This document shows, piece by piece, positions 55,627 through 64,000 of a stretch of DNA of 64,000 nt. Each line of letters starts with the position of its first letter. Position 1 is the first letter of the stretch. The notes under the pieces were generated by a model, which did not search any database, was not told the DNA's origin, and saw only the letters and a list, made by a program, of their open reading frames with translations. This DNA is from Gammaproteobacteria bacterium Milos-ODIII6 (lineage in GTDB: Bacteria; Pseudomonadota; Gammaproteobacteria; Chromatiales; Chromatiaceae), in NCBI GenBank assembly GCA_029228645.1, contig JAPTHR010000006.1:62001-126000 (forward strand). Direction: 5' to 3'. Position numbers and translations under genes: made by a program.

Positions 55627-56955
55627 TTGTATCATTGCGCATCCGACTTTCAGGTAAACGGTAAGGAAAGCGTTATCACGGCCCTCGTCACCATCTCCCG
55701 GGATCAGCACTGCATCTCCCGGGCCAATATCTCCCAGGCAGCCCTCAAGGTGCTCTACCGTCTCAAGGATTCCGGGTTCCACGCCTGCCTGGTGGGCGGC
55801 GGCGTGCGCGACCTGCTCCTCGGTCGGGAGCCCAAAGACTTCGATGTGGCGACCGATGCGACACCCGAGCAGGTCAGGGAGGTGTTTCGCAACAGCCGCC
55901 TGATCGGACGGCGGTTCCGCATCGTGCATGTGCGCTTCGGGCGGGAGATCATCGAGGTGGCCACCTTCCGCGCCGGCCAGACGGAAGATCCCGGCGAGCG
56001 GCTTACGGAGAACGGCATGCTCCTGCACGACAACGTGTACGGGACCATCGAGGAGGATGCCCTGCGGCGCGATTTCACCGTGAACGCGCTGTACTACGAC
56101 ATCCGCGATTTCTCGGTCATCGACTACGCCGATGGCATGCAGGATCTCGAAGCGGGCCTGCTGCGATTGATGGGCGACCCGGAAACCCGCTATCGCGAGG
56201 ACCCCGTCCGGATGCTGCGGGCCGCACGTTTCGCCGCCAAACTCGGCTTCACGATCGAACCATCGACCCGGGCGCCAATCAGCGAGCTGAGCGGCCTGCT
56301 GGCGGAAGTCCCGCCGGCCCGGTTGTTCGAGGAGGTCCTCAAGCTCTTTCTCTCCGGGCACGCTGTGGCCTCTTTCGAGAAGCTGCGCCAGTACGGCCTG
56401 TTCGAAGCCCTTTTTCCGGAGACCGAGGAGGCCCTGGCGACCCAGGAGGAGGAGTTCCCGCATACCCTGGTGCTCAAAGGCCTGGAGAACACGGATGCGC
56501 GGGTCGCCGAAGGCAAGCCGGTCACCCCGGCGTTCCTGTTCGCCGTCCTGCTGTGGGAGCCTGTCCGCTTGCGCTGGCTTGCTCTCCAGAGTGAGGAACA
56601 CGGAACCTACGCGGCGCTTCAGGCCGCTACCGGAGACATCCTGGAACGGCAGGTGGCGCGGGTTGCCATTCCGCGCCGCTTCAGTACCCCGATGCGCGAG
56701 ATCTGGACGCTGCAGTCGCGTTTCCAGCACACCAAGGGTAAGCGCCCCAAGCGGCTCGCGGCGCATCCACGCTTTCGCGCCGCCTACGATTTCCTGTTGC
56801 TGCGCGCCGAGTCCGGCGAAGCCGACCCGCGACTCGCCCAGTGGTGGACGGACTTTCAGGCCGGAGAAGAACAGCCGGCCTCGACCGAGGAAACACCGGC
56901 ACGGCGCCCGCGCCGTCGCCGCCGGCGTCGCAAGCCGGCCGGGGACTCCGCTTGA
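55627..56955 (+). CDS. pcnB: Poly(A) polymerase I
   Basis: Up to 442 residues of a class II nucleotidyltransferase that adds poly(A) tails to RNA and promotes decay. The catalytic block LVGGGVRDLLLG...KDFDVATDA carries GG and the two Asp residues; RRFRIVHVRFG and RRDFTVNALYYD follow. A C-terminal basic tail (RRPRRRRRRRKP) is typical. The start is doubtful: TTG 55627 has no ribosome-binding site, whereas TAAGGA (55662-55667) is well spaced before an ATC codon at 55675. E. coli pcnB uses AUU, so a rare start is plausible. Confidence 0.93.
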   Translation: MYHCASDFQVNGKESVITALVTISRDQHCISRANISQAALKVLYRLKDSGFHACLVGGGVRDLLLGREPKDFDVATDATPEQVREVFRNSRLIGRRFRIVHVRFGREIIEVATFRAGQTEDPGERLTENGMLLHDNVYGTIEEDALRRDFTVNALYYDIRDFSVIDYADGMQDLEAGLLRLMGDPETRYREDPVRMLRAARFAAKLGFTIEPSTRAPISELSGLLAEVPPARLFEEVLKLFLSGHAVASFEKLRQYGLFEALFPETEEALATQEEEFPHTLVLKGLENTDARVAEGKPVTPAFLFAVLLWEPVRLRWLALQSEEHGTYAALQAATGDILERQVARVAIPRRFSTPMREIWTLQSRFQHTKGKRPKRLAAHPRFRAAYDFLLLRAESGEADPRLAQWWTDFQAGEEQPASTEETPARRPRRRRRRRKPAGDSA

Positions 56956-57440
56956 GCGAGCCGGCTGTCACGGCCTTCATCGGGCTTGGCAGCAACCTGG
57001 AAAATCCGCGTGAGCAGGTGACACGCGCGCTGGAAGAACTTGCCGCCATTCCCCAGTCGAGACTGGACGCTGTCTCGTCCTTGTATCGATCCGCAGCGAT
57101 CGGTCCGGAAGGGCAGCCGGACTACATCAATGCCGTTGCTCGCCTGAACACCGGGCTCTCACCGCTGCAACTGCTGGATGCCCTGCAGACCATCGAAGAC
57201 GCCCATGGGCGGCTGCGCGAAGAGCGCTGGGGCGCAAGGACACTGGATCTCGACCTGTTGCTCTACGGCGGGCAGCAGATCGAAAGTGAGCGCCTGATCG
57301 TGCCGCATCCGGAGATGCATCGGCGCGCCTTCGTGCTCACACCGATGGCAGAGATTGCGCCGGAGCTGGCCATTCCGGGGCAGGGCGAGGTGATGGCACT
57401 TCTGGAAAGGTGCGGGGATCTGCCGCTCGCCAGGCTCTGA
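56952..57440 (+). CDS. folK: 2-amino-4-hydroxy-6-hydroxymethyldihydropteridine pyrophosphokinase
   Basis: A 162-residue HPPK (E. coli FolK 159) that transfers pyrophosphate from ATP to the pterin in folate synthesis. FIGLGSNLENP opens it and the signature RWGARTLDLDLLLYG holds the Asp pair for magnesium; the HPEMHRRAFVLTPM segment follows. TTG 56952 overlaps the pcnB stop (TTGA), giving translational coupling, the usual pcnB-folK order. The 294 bases after it, up to prsT, contain no recognised gene. Confidence 0.95.
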   Translation: MSEPAVTAFIGLGSNLENPREQVTRALEELAAIPQSRLDAVSSLYRSAAIGPEGQPDYINAVARLNTGLSPLQLLDALQTIEDAHGRLREERWGARTLDLDLLLYGGQQIESERLIVPHPEMHRRAFVLTPMAEIAPELAIPGQGEVMALLERCGDLPLARL

Positions 57441-57734
57441 CAGGAAACGCGCTTCGATTGGTGCTGGTTGCCGGCTGCTTTTGTCATCGGTTCGCACGCA
57501 ACGATGAAACGACGAAAGGCGAGAAAAGTCATAAAGGATGAATGGCCGGGGGTACTGGCCTCTGGGCGCGATTTAAGGATTTATTCGGAGAGTCATGGTC
57601 CTCCGTTTCCCGTTGCAGGAATCTCAAGCACAGGTTTGAACAAACGAGAACGCTTTCCTGTTAACTAGAGGATTAAATCGTGCTCGAGACGCCGGATCTC
57701 GGGTCTGACCGCAACTCAGTTGAGCAAGTTTTCG

Positions 57735-60536
57735 ATGCGATTAATCCTGATTCGAAGTTTTGCAATGATCCTTGCCGTCATGCTGCCGCACTCCGCCGTG
57801 GCATTGAGCGCGGCAAATTATTACGAACGTGCACAGCGGCATGTGAGCGACCAGAACTTCAAGGCCGCCGCCGTTGAATTGAAGAATGCACTGGATCAGG
57901 ACCCCGGCCATCTTCCCTCTCTTGTTCTTATGGGCAAGAGCCTCGTCAAGATCGGTGACATCCTCACGGCGGAGAAATATCTGCAGTCGGCGATGAAACG
58001 GGGCGCCAGGGATGAGCAGCTCATCACTTTGATGGGGAGCATTTATCTGGCCCAGGAGAAATACCAACAAGTCCTCGACGAGATCAAGAGCGGCGGACGC
58101 TCCACGTCGGTGGAAACGCAGATACTCGTCCTTCGGGGTCATGCCTACCTCGACCTCGGGAAGTATGAGCAGGCAGCGGACTCATTCAGGAGCGCTGAAC
58201 GCCTGCTCCCCGGTGAGTCTTCACCGGCATTCGGCCTGGCCACCCTGGAGATTCGGCGGGGGAACCTGGATGCCGCCGAAAAGATGCTCGCCCGGGCAGA
58301 GGCCCTTGGTTTCGATGATGCCGACCTGTGGTATGCCAAAGCGGAGATCCACCGCCTGAGAGGCGAATACGCCCTCGCCTTGCAGGACCTCGATGAATGT
58401 CTCGCCAGGAGACCCAAGGACAACCCGGCGCGCATCACCCGGGCGGCACTGCTGATCGACCAGGGGGAGAAGATCTCGGCGCAGAGGGAGATAGATCTTG
58501 TTCTCGAGAATGATCCCTACGACCTGAGTGCCGTCTACCTGAATGCCATCATCCTGATGCAGGAAGGCCGGCAAAAGGACGCGGCGGAAGCACTGAATGT
58601 GATCTCCAACCGCTTGTCCGTCGTCCCAGAGGACCGCATTCGCAACCATGGCCCCACGCTGCTCCTCATGGGCACCATGGAATACCTGCGCGGCGAAACC
58701 GGCAAGTCGATCACCCTGCTGAAACGCTACGTCGACCGCTTCCCTCACCATCTTCCGGCACGCCTGACCCTCGGCGGGGCGTTGATGAAACAAGGCGATG
58801 AGATCGGGACCATCCTGTTGCTGAAGCCCATGTTGGCGCGACACCTGCGGAACGCCGATCTCCTGACTTTGCTCGGCAGGGCCTATCTCGACGACGGGCA
58901 GTTCGATGTCGCGAGTCGACATCTTGAAGCGGCGGTCTTGAGCAGGCCGGACGATGCGTCCATCCACAGGCACCTGGCCCGGGCAAAACTGGCCGAAGGG
59001 GACAAGGAGGCCGCCGTCAGGGAGCTGAAAGCGGCTTTCGTACTGGCCCCGGATGAAACCCAGACCGGGCTTTCCCTCGCCCGGCTGCAACTCCAGATGC
59101 AACGTTACGGTGACGCGCTCGAGACTACAGGTAAGCTGAGACGCAAAAACGCACCGAGCCTGGAAGTCCACAGTCTCGCCGCGACAGCACACCTGGGGAA
59201 TGGCGAACCAGGCGCGGCCCGCGAGCAACTGGAGGCAGCCCTTCGCATGGACCCGGAGTACTACCCGGCCATTCTCCAACTGGCCCGGATCGAATTGACC
59301 GAGGGAACCTTCAACTCGGCTCGTGACCGTTACGATCTGTTACTACGTCGTCGCCCCGAAAGTATCACCGTGATGAGCGATCTGGCCCGTTTGGAACTGC
59401 TCCAGAATCGCCCGCGCGAGGCCATTGCCTGGCTGGAGAAGATTCGCAATCTCGAGAAGGATGCCAACATCAGCCCTCAACTCCTGCAGCTGGCCGCCTC
59501 CTATCTTCAGACAAAGCAGCCGAAGCGCGCGCTCGATGTCACCCGGGAACTGCAGAAACTGCTGCCAACGGACAACAGAGTCTACGAGTTGCACGGCCGC
59601 GCCCACCTGCTGTTGGGCAACAAGCGGGAGTCCTCCCTGGCATTTCGTCGCATCCTGTTGCATGCACCGGAATCCTCCGTTCTGCTCGCTCGTATCGCGT
59701 CGTTGCTGCTCGAGGCAGGGGATGTCAACTATGCGAGCGAGGCAATCGAACAGGCGCTGGAGAAAGACCCCGACAACCTGGTGGCGCGTAAGACCCGGAT
59801 CGAGATCGGGATTCAGAAAGGCGATCTCTCACAGGCAAAGGCATTGGCGAAGCAACTGCGGAAGGAACATCCGGAACTCCCGATCGGCTCCCTGTTGGTC
59901 GGTGACATACTGATGGACGAGGGGGATTATGAAGGGGCAGCGAAGGCTTATGCCGCTGCCCATGCGGCTGAGCCCGGTACCGAGCTTCTGCTCAAGTTGT
60001 TCCGTGCCAAACGAGCCGCCGGAAATACACTCGAGGCGGACAAACTCTTGGATGACTGGCTGAATCAGCATCCCGGGGACGTCCTCGTGATCGCGCTTCT
60101 CGCCACTCTTGAAAGTCGCGCCGGAAACCTTGAAAAAGCAAGGGACCTGTATCAGCGACTGGCTAAATTGGAATCACAGAACTATCAGGTTTTCAATAAT
60201 CTGGCGGGCATTTATCAGAAACTCGGTGACCCACGCGCGCTCGCCACGGCACGACGCGCCCATGCGCTAGCCCCCGACCAGGCAGCAGCGAATGACACCC
60301 TCGGCTGGATCCTGGTGCAGCAGGGTAATCACGAAGAGGGGCTGATCTTCCTTCGTGAGGCCCATGCCCGCACATTCCAGCACCCGGTGGTGAGTTACCA
60401 CCTAGGTGTTGCCTTGAACGGTCTCGGGCGGAAGAGTGAAGCACTGCGTGAGCTCAAGGCGGCACTCGCCACCGGAAAACCTTTCACCGAGGAAGCGCAA
60501 GCGCGCGCACTTCTCAATCAGATTGAGAATCCCTGA
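57735..60536 (+). CDS. prsT: PEP-CTERM/exosortase system TPR-repeat protein PrsT
   Basis: A 933-residue exported protein built almost wholly of tetratricopeptide repeats, matching PrsT in length and sequence style. The signal peptide is MRLILIRSFAMILAVMLPHSAVA, followed by LSAANYYERAQRHVSDQNFKAAAVEL. PrsT is encoded with the exosortase A (XrtA/EpsH) system that sorts PEP-CTERM proteins and is linked to exopolysaccharide export. The start is uncertain: ATG 57735 gives a clean signal peptide, TTG 57720 is five codons earlier, and neither has a good ribosome-binding site. A PEP-CTERM protein gene follows. Confidence 0.88.
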   Translation: MRLILIRSFAMILAVMLPHSAVALSAANYYERAQRHVSDQNFKAAAVELKNALDQDPGHLPSLVLMGKSLVKIGDILTAEKYLQSAMKRGARDEQLITLMGSIYLAQEKYQQVLDEIKSGGRSTSVETQILVLRGHAYLDLGKYEQAADSFRSAERLLPGESSPAFGLATLEIRRGNLDAAEKMLARAEALGFDDADLWYAKAEIHRLRGEYALALQDLDECLARRPKDNPARITRAALLIDQGEKISAQREIDLVLENDPYDLSAVYLNAIILMQEGRQKDAAEALNVISNRLSVVPEDRIRNHGPTLLLMGTMEYLRGETGKSITLLKRYVDRFPHHLPARLTLGGALMKQGDEIGTILLLKPMLARHLRNADLLTLLGRAYLDDGQFDVASRHLEAAVLSRPDDASIHRHLARAKLAEGDKEAAVRELKAAFVLAPDETQTGLSLARLQLQMQRYGDALETTGKLRRKNAPSLEVHSLAATAHLGNGEPGAAREQLEAALRMDPEYYPAILQLARIELTEGTFNSARDRYDLLLRRRPESITVMSDLARLELLQNRPREAIAWLEKIRNLEKDANISPQLLQLAASYLQTKQPKRALDVTRELQKLLPTDNRVYELHGRAHLLLGNKRESSLAFRRILLHAPESSVLLARIASLLLEAGDVNYASEAIEQALEKDPDNLVARKTRIEIGIQKGDLSQAKALAKQLRKEHPELPIGSLLVGDILMDEGDYEGAAKAYAAAHAAEPGTELLLKLFRAKRAAGNTLEADKLLDDWLNQHPGDVLVIALLATLESRAGNLEKARDLYQRLAKLESQNYQVFNNLAGIYQKLGDPRALATARRAHALAPDQAAANDTLGWILVQQGNHEEGLIFLREAHARTFQHPVVSYHLGVALNGLGRKSEALRELKAALATGKPFTEEAQARALLNQIENP

Positions 60537-60640
60537 CCGCTCCCCTCAGACCTAACTCACATGTCAGTTCTTTTTACACTATAGGGTCTGTGCTACCGGG
60601 CCATAGGTCTTAAGAGACTGTTTATTAAACAGAAGGAATC

Positions 60641-60658
60641 TGCGGCATAAAATTTGCA
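60641..60658 (+). promoter_or_regulatory. Sigma-54 promoter of the PEP-CTERM gene
   Basis: CGGCATAAAATTTGCA contains GG (60644-60645), exactly ten bases, then GC (60656-60657), the invariant -24/-12 spacing, and TTGCA is a perfect -12 element. It is 51 bases before the start codon. PEP-CTERM genes in Zoogloea depend on RpoN with PrsK-PrsR, so the context fits. Confidence 0.7.
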
Positions 60659-60708
60659 TTTAACTTCTTGACAGTTTCTTGGCTTCTGGCATTGGGGAGG
60701 TGCTCAGG

Positions 60709-61470
60709 ATGGAAATTACTAAAAATAAGGCGCAGTGGGGGGCTTTATTGGCCGCCATGGTGTGTCTGTCGAGCGTAGCGGAAGCCTTTGAGGAGACCAA
60801 CTGGAACTTCAGCGGATCTGCTAATGGCGGAACCGGAAGCGCGGAGATGACCATCAAGATCGATGGCAATAGCCTCGAATTGAAGCTGGATAACACCTCC
60901 CCGACAGAACTTGATACGCCAGATTTTACAAATGAAAACGCACCGGGGATCGTCGGCTTTGGATTCAATGTGTCAGGCACTCCTTCCGTGACCTCATGGG
61001 AGCTTAAGGCGTTTGATAAGTTTAATGCAGAACTTACTATTGGTGGATCAAGCGTCGTAAGCGGGGACTGGGTCATGGGCACCACTCTTCCCGATGATGT
61101 CCAATTGGATTACCTTCCGCAGTCAGACGTTGAGGGTGTAAAAGGCGCCTTGTACAATCCCGCTGCAATAGGCTCTCCGGCCTTGGCCGCGTTGCCAAAT
61201 TATTTCACCCAAGCAACTTTGACGATGCAATTTAGTACGACGCCCGTGCTGGCATCAGAAGTGTGCAAGGGCTCTGGTGGTGGCGCAATCGAGTGCACGA
61301 CATATGTCCGAATGCAGAATGTTGGGAACGGTGGCAGCTTGAAGCTGTTTGGCGAAGAGGATGGCAATGGGAACGGGCCTGGTGTGCCGGAGCCTTCGGT
61401 TCTCGCCCTCAGCGGTCTGGGTTTGATGGGGATCGGCTTCGTCAGACGTCGTCGCGAGAGATGTGCGTAG
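60709..61470 (+). CDS. PEP-CTERM sorting-domain surface protein
   Basis: A 253-residue secreted protein with an N-terminal signal peptide (cleavage near VAEA-FEE) and a C-terminal sorting signal: VPEPS, a hydrophobic stretch (VLALSGLGLMGIGFV) and the basic tail RRRRERCA. Exosortase A is expected to cut at PEP and attach or release the protein at the cell surface. The middle is beta-rich and Asn/Gly-rich with two Cys (CKGSGGGAIEC), similar to other PEP-CTERM extracellular proteins. GGGGAGG 8 bases upstream fixes ATG 60709. It has its own sigma-54 promoter and terminator. Confidence 0.92.
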   Translation: MEITKNKAQWGALLAAMVCLSSVAEAFEETNWNFSGSANGGTGSAEMTIKIDGNSLELKLDNTSPTELDTPDFTNENAPGIVGFGFNVSGTPSVTSWELKAFDKFNAELTIGGSSVVSGDWVMGTTLPDDVQLDYLPQSDVEGVKGALYNPAAIGSPALAALPNYFTQATLTMQFSTTPVLASEVCKGSGGGAIECTTYVRMQNVGNGGSLKLFGEEDGNGNGPGVPEPSVLALSGLGLMGIGFVRRRRERCA

Positions 61471-61495
61471 AACCTCAACGATCACCAAAACGGAG

Positions 61496-61520
61496 AGCCG
61501 GCAGCAGCCGGCTTTTTCTT
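61496..61520 (+). terminator. Intrinsic terminator after the PEP-CTERM gene
   Basis: AGCCGGC / GCCGGCT stem (61496-61502 with 61507-61513), AGCA loop and a TTTTTCTT tail. Confidence 0.85.
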
Positions 61521-61664
61521 GCTTCGGCCTTTGGCCCGATATCTGGTCTCAGGCGAAGAGACTGACTGTCCTTGCTGGCGCCGCAAAATGCTGCTCGTCC
61601 GCAACAGACAGCGACGTTCGGTGCAAGTGCGTTCAGAAAACGGGCGAATCAGCGCAGCGGGGAA

Positions 61665-63002
61665 TCACCGGTTTGTCGCCGGTCTTCGGCCGATGCTGTA
61701 GTAGCTCAACCCTGCTTCCTGGGTCGCATGCGCATCGTAGAGATTGCGCCCGTCGAAGATGACCTTGTCCGACAGCTTGTCGGCGAGGTGGGCGAAATCC
61801 GGGCTGCGGAATTCGATCCATTCGGTCACCACGGCGAGGGCATCGGCGCCCTCCAGGGCTTCTTCCGAGGAGTCGCACAGCACCAGGTCATCGCGATCAC
61901 CGTAGATCCGTTTCGCCTCCTCGCTGGCAACCGGGTCGAAGGCGCGCACCCTGGCGCCGGCCTGCCACAGGGCTTCCATCAGGTCGCGGCTGGATGCCTC
62001 GCGCATGTCATCGGTATTCGGCTTGAAGGCGAGGCCCCACAGGGCGACCGTCTTGCCTGCCAGATTGCCGTCGTAATGCTCGTTGATCTTGCGGAACACC
62101 ACCTGTTTCTGGCGATGGTTGACGTCTTCCACCGCGCCCAGCAGCTGCGCGTCGAAGCCGACCTGCTTGGCGGTGTTGAACAGCGCCTTGACGTCCTTGG
62201 GGAAACAGGAGCCGCCGTAACCGCAGCCGGGATAGATGAACTGGTAGCCGATGCGCGGGTCCGAACCGATGCCCACGCGCACCGATTCGATGTCCGCGCC
62301 GAGGATCTCAGCCAGGTTGGACAATTCATTCATGAAGCTGATCTTGGTGGCCAGCATCGCATTGGCGGCGTACTTGGTCAGCTCCGCCGAGCGCACATCC
62401 ATGAACAGCACCCGCTCATGATTGCGGTTGAACGGCGCATACAGTTCGCGCATCGCCTGGATGGAGCGCGGGTTTTCGGTGCCGACCACGATCCGGTCGG
62501 GCTTCATGAAGTCATCGATGGCCGCACCTTCCTTGAGAAACTCGGGGTTGGACACCACGTCGAACTCCAGGTCGGCGCCGCGCTTGGCCAGGGTCTCGCG
62601 GATCTTGTCGCTGACCTTGTCCGCGGTGCCGACCGGCACGGTTGACTTGTCCACGATGATCTTGAAATCGTTCATGTGGGTCGCAATCGATTCGGCCACT
62701 GCGAGCACGTATTGCAGGTCCGCGGAACCGTCTTCGTCCGGCGGGGTGCCGACCGCAATGAACTGGAACAGTCCGTAGTCGACCCCTACCTTGGGATCGG
62801 TGGTGAATTGCAGTCTGCCGGCTGCGCGGTTGCGCGCCACCATCTTGTCGAGTCCGGGTTCGTAGATCGGGATGCCGCCGTTGTTGAGCAGCTCGATCTT
62901 GGCGGGGTCCACGTCCACGCACATCACCTGGTTGCCGACTTCCGCGAGACAGGCGCCGGTTACCAGACCGACATAGCCGCTACCGAAGATGGTTACTTTC
63001 AT
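61665..63002 (-). CDS. ugd: UDP-glucose 6-dehydrogenase
   Basis: A 445-residue NAD-dependent enzyme oxidising UDP-glucose to UDP-glucuronate, a precursor of acidic exopolysaccharide. The N-terminal Rossmann motif is [15 protein letters not shown]; the catalytic Cys is in [12 protein letters not shown], and [12 protein letters not shown] and [15 protein letters not shown] follow. GGAAGG upstream supports the ATG at 63002. It is divergent from galE, and both lie beside PEP-CTERM genes, fitting a surface-polysaccharide neighbourhood. Confidence 0.96.
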   Translation of the reverse strand: MKVTIFGSGYVGLVTGACLAEVGNQVMCVDVDPAKIELLNNGGIPIYEPGLDKMVARNRAAGRLQFTTDPKVGVDYGLFQFIAVGTPPDEDGSADLQYVLAVAESIATHMNDFKIIVDKSTVPVGTADKVSDKIRETLAKRGADLEFDVVSNPEFLKEGAAIDDFMKPDRIVVGTENPRSIQAMRELYAPFNRNHERVLFMDVRSAELTKYAANAMLATKISFMNELSNLAEILGADIESVRVGIGSDPRIGYQFIYPGCGYGGSCFPKDVKALFNTAKQVGFDAQLLGAVEDVNHRQKQVVFRKINEHYDGNLAGKTVALWGLAFKPNTDDMREASSRDLMEALWQAGARVRAFDPVASEEAKRIYGDRDDLVLCDSSEEALEGADALAVVTEWIEFRSPDFAHLADKLSDKVIFDGRNLYDAHATQEAGLSYYSIGRRPATNR

Positions 63003-63216
63003 TTGAATCCTTCCTTCAAAAACCGATCGCTGGGTTGCCAGAGTGCGCGCGATGCTAACACGCAAAGTTTAAGTTACGCGCCACGCTGTCGTCACAGTTT
63101 CGGCCGCAAGGCGGGATTATTGAGTCTGCTTGCCGCTTGCCGCCCTTGCACTTGGTAGCGACGGGGTGGCGGCGTAGACTCGGCATGCACATCGAAGAGG
63201 TCAAGGAAGTAACAGG

Positions 63217-64000
63217 ATGCGTCAGAAAGCGATTTTGGTGACCGGCGGCGCCGGCTATATCGGTACCCACACCTGCGTCGAACTGCTGCAGGCCGGTTAC
63301 CGTGTGGTGGTTTTCGACAACCTGTCGAACAGCAAGCCGGTGGCCCTGGACCGGGTGCGGGACATCACCAGAAAGGGTCTTGAATTCGTCAAGGGTGATA
63401 TCCGCGATCGCGAGGCGCTCGATAATCTGTTCCGTTGCCATCCGATCGAGGCGGCGATTCATTTCGCCGGCCTGAAGGCGGTGGGCGAGTCGGTCGAGAA
63501 GCCGCTCGAATATTACGAGAACAACGTCTCCGGGACCGTTACCCTGTTGCAGGCGATGCGCGATGCCGGGGTGAAGAATATCGTGTTCAGCTCTTCCGCC
63601 ACCGTCTACGGGGACCCGGAGAGCCTGCCCATCCGCGAAGATTTTCCCTTGTCCGCCACCAACCCCTACGGCCGATCCAAACTCATCGTCGAGGATATCC
63701 TGCGGGACCTTTATCGCGCGGACGACAGCTGGAACATCGGTATCCTGCGGTACTTCAACCCGGTGGGGGCGCATCGCAGCGGCCTTATTGGCGAGGATCC
63801 CAACGATGTGCCCAACAACCTGATGCCGTTCGTATCCCAGGTGGCGGTTGGAAAACTGGCCGAGCTGGCGGTCTTCGGTGACGACTACCCGACCCATGAC
63901 GGTACCGGGGTGCGCGATTACATCCACGTGGTGGATCTTGCGAAAGGCCACATCAAGGCATTGGAGAAACTCGAGCAATCCCCTGGGTGCGTCACCTACA
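63217..64000 (+). CDS. galE: UDP-glucose 4-epimerase (partial, C-terminus outside window)
   Basis: The first 261 residues of a short-chain dehydrogenase-type epimerase (usual length about 335-340). It interconverts UDP-glucose and UDP-galactose. The NAD motif [16 protein letters not shown] is at residues 9-24; the catalytic SSSATVYG serine region and the YGRSK Tyr-Lys pair are present, as is RYFNPVGAH. The ATG at 63217 is preceded by AAGGAAGTAACAGG. The reading frame is cut by the window end. Confidence 0.95.
   Translation, partial: MRQKAILVTGGAGYIGTHTCVELLQAGYRVVVFDNLSNSKPVALDRVRDITRKGLEFVKGDIRDREALDNLFRCHPIEAAIHFAGLKAVGESVEKPLEYYENNVSGTVTLLQAMRDAGVKNIVFSSSATVYGDPESLPIREDFPLSATNPYGRSKLIVEDILRDLYRADDSWNIGILRYFNPVGAHRSGLIGEDPNDVPNNLMPFVSQVAVGKLAELAVFGDDYPTHDGTGVRDYIHVVDLAKGHIKALEKLEQSPGCVTY

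Noticed and set aside
57680-57877. Open frame starting at GTG 57680 after AGAGGA, overlapping the start of prsT
   Set aside because: It has a fair ribosome-binding site, but its 65-residue translation has no recognisable pattern and the prsT frame clearly codes from its signal peptide onward. A leader peptide remains possible.

Overview
The window is a GC-rich chromosomal segment from a gammaproteobacterium. The gene content points to a Chromatiales or Ectothiorhodospiraceae-like lineage: an exosortase-type PEP-CTERM/PrsT system, a group 3b-type NAD(P)-linked [NiFe] hydrogenase, a three-subunit proton-translocating transhydrogenase, an IscR-type regulator and the standard tig-clpP-clpX-lon-hupB order. 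This placement is inferred from gene content only; no 16S rRNA is present.

Region 1 (1-12.5 kb) is housekeeping. It holds a truncated phosphoglucomutase, htpG with a very good sigma-32 promoter, two different adenylate kinases in tandem, a thioredoxin-like protein, a YqiB/DUF1249 protein, a reduced isc locus (iscR directly followed by iscU, no iscS), prmB, hemN, an acyl-CoA synthetase and a CPBP membrane protease. The IscR has lost two of its three cluster cysteines.

Region 2 (12.5-23.4 kb) is a proteostasis island: tRNA-Leu, trigger factor, ClpP, ClpX, Lon, HU, tRNA-Val, tRNA-Asp and PpiD, then moaA on the other strand and a HAD phosphatase. Region 3 (23.5-31 kb) is an energy module. The three pnt genes are followed on the same strand by five tightly overlapping genes for a group 3b-like hydrogenase and its maturation protease. 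Both enzymes would act on the NAD(H)/NADP(H) pools.

Region 4 (31-36 kb) is foreign in character: short genes with lower GC, higBA, yefM-yoeB in the opposite orientation, and several small orphan-type genes (NTF2-like, DUF1772-like, RibD-C-like, DUF3024-like, ABM, YtoQ). At least three genes end inside attC-like repeats with the stop codon at the same place in the R'' core. I read this as an integron cassette array without an integrase in view (a CALIN), next to a 162-bp MITE with near-perfect terminal inverted repeats.

Region 5 (36-57.5 kb) contains a lipoprotein substrate-binding protein translationally coupled to a GGDEF-EAL sensor, an outer-membrane barrel, hrpA, a YchJ-like protein, a lytic transglycosylase, a ScsD-like thiol oxidoreductase, PsiE, an MsbA-like exporter, an M23 peptidase, valS, three tandem DUF2173-like genes (the first preceded by a nine-G tract at its ribosome-binding site), pcnB and folK. 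Region 6 (57.7-64 kb) belongs to cell-surface and exopolysaccharide biology: the TPR protein PrsT, a PEP-CTERM protein behind a well-matched sigma-54 promoter, and divergent ugd and galE (truncated) supplying UDP-sugars.
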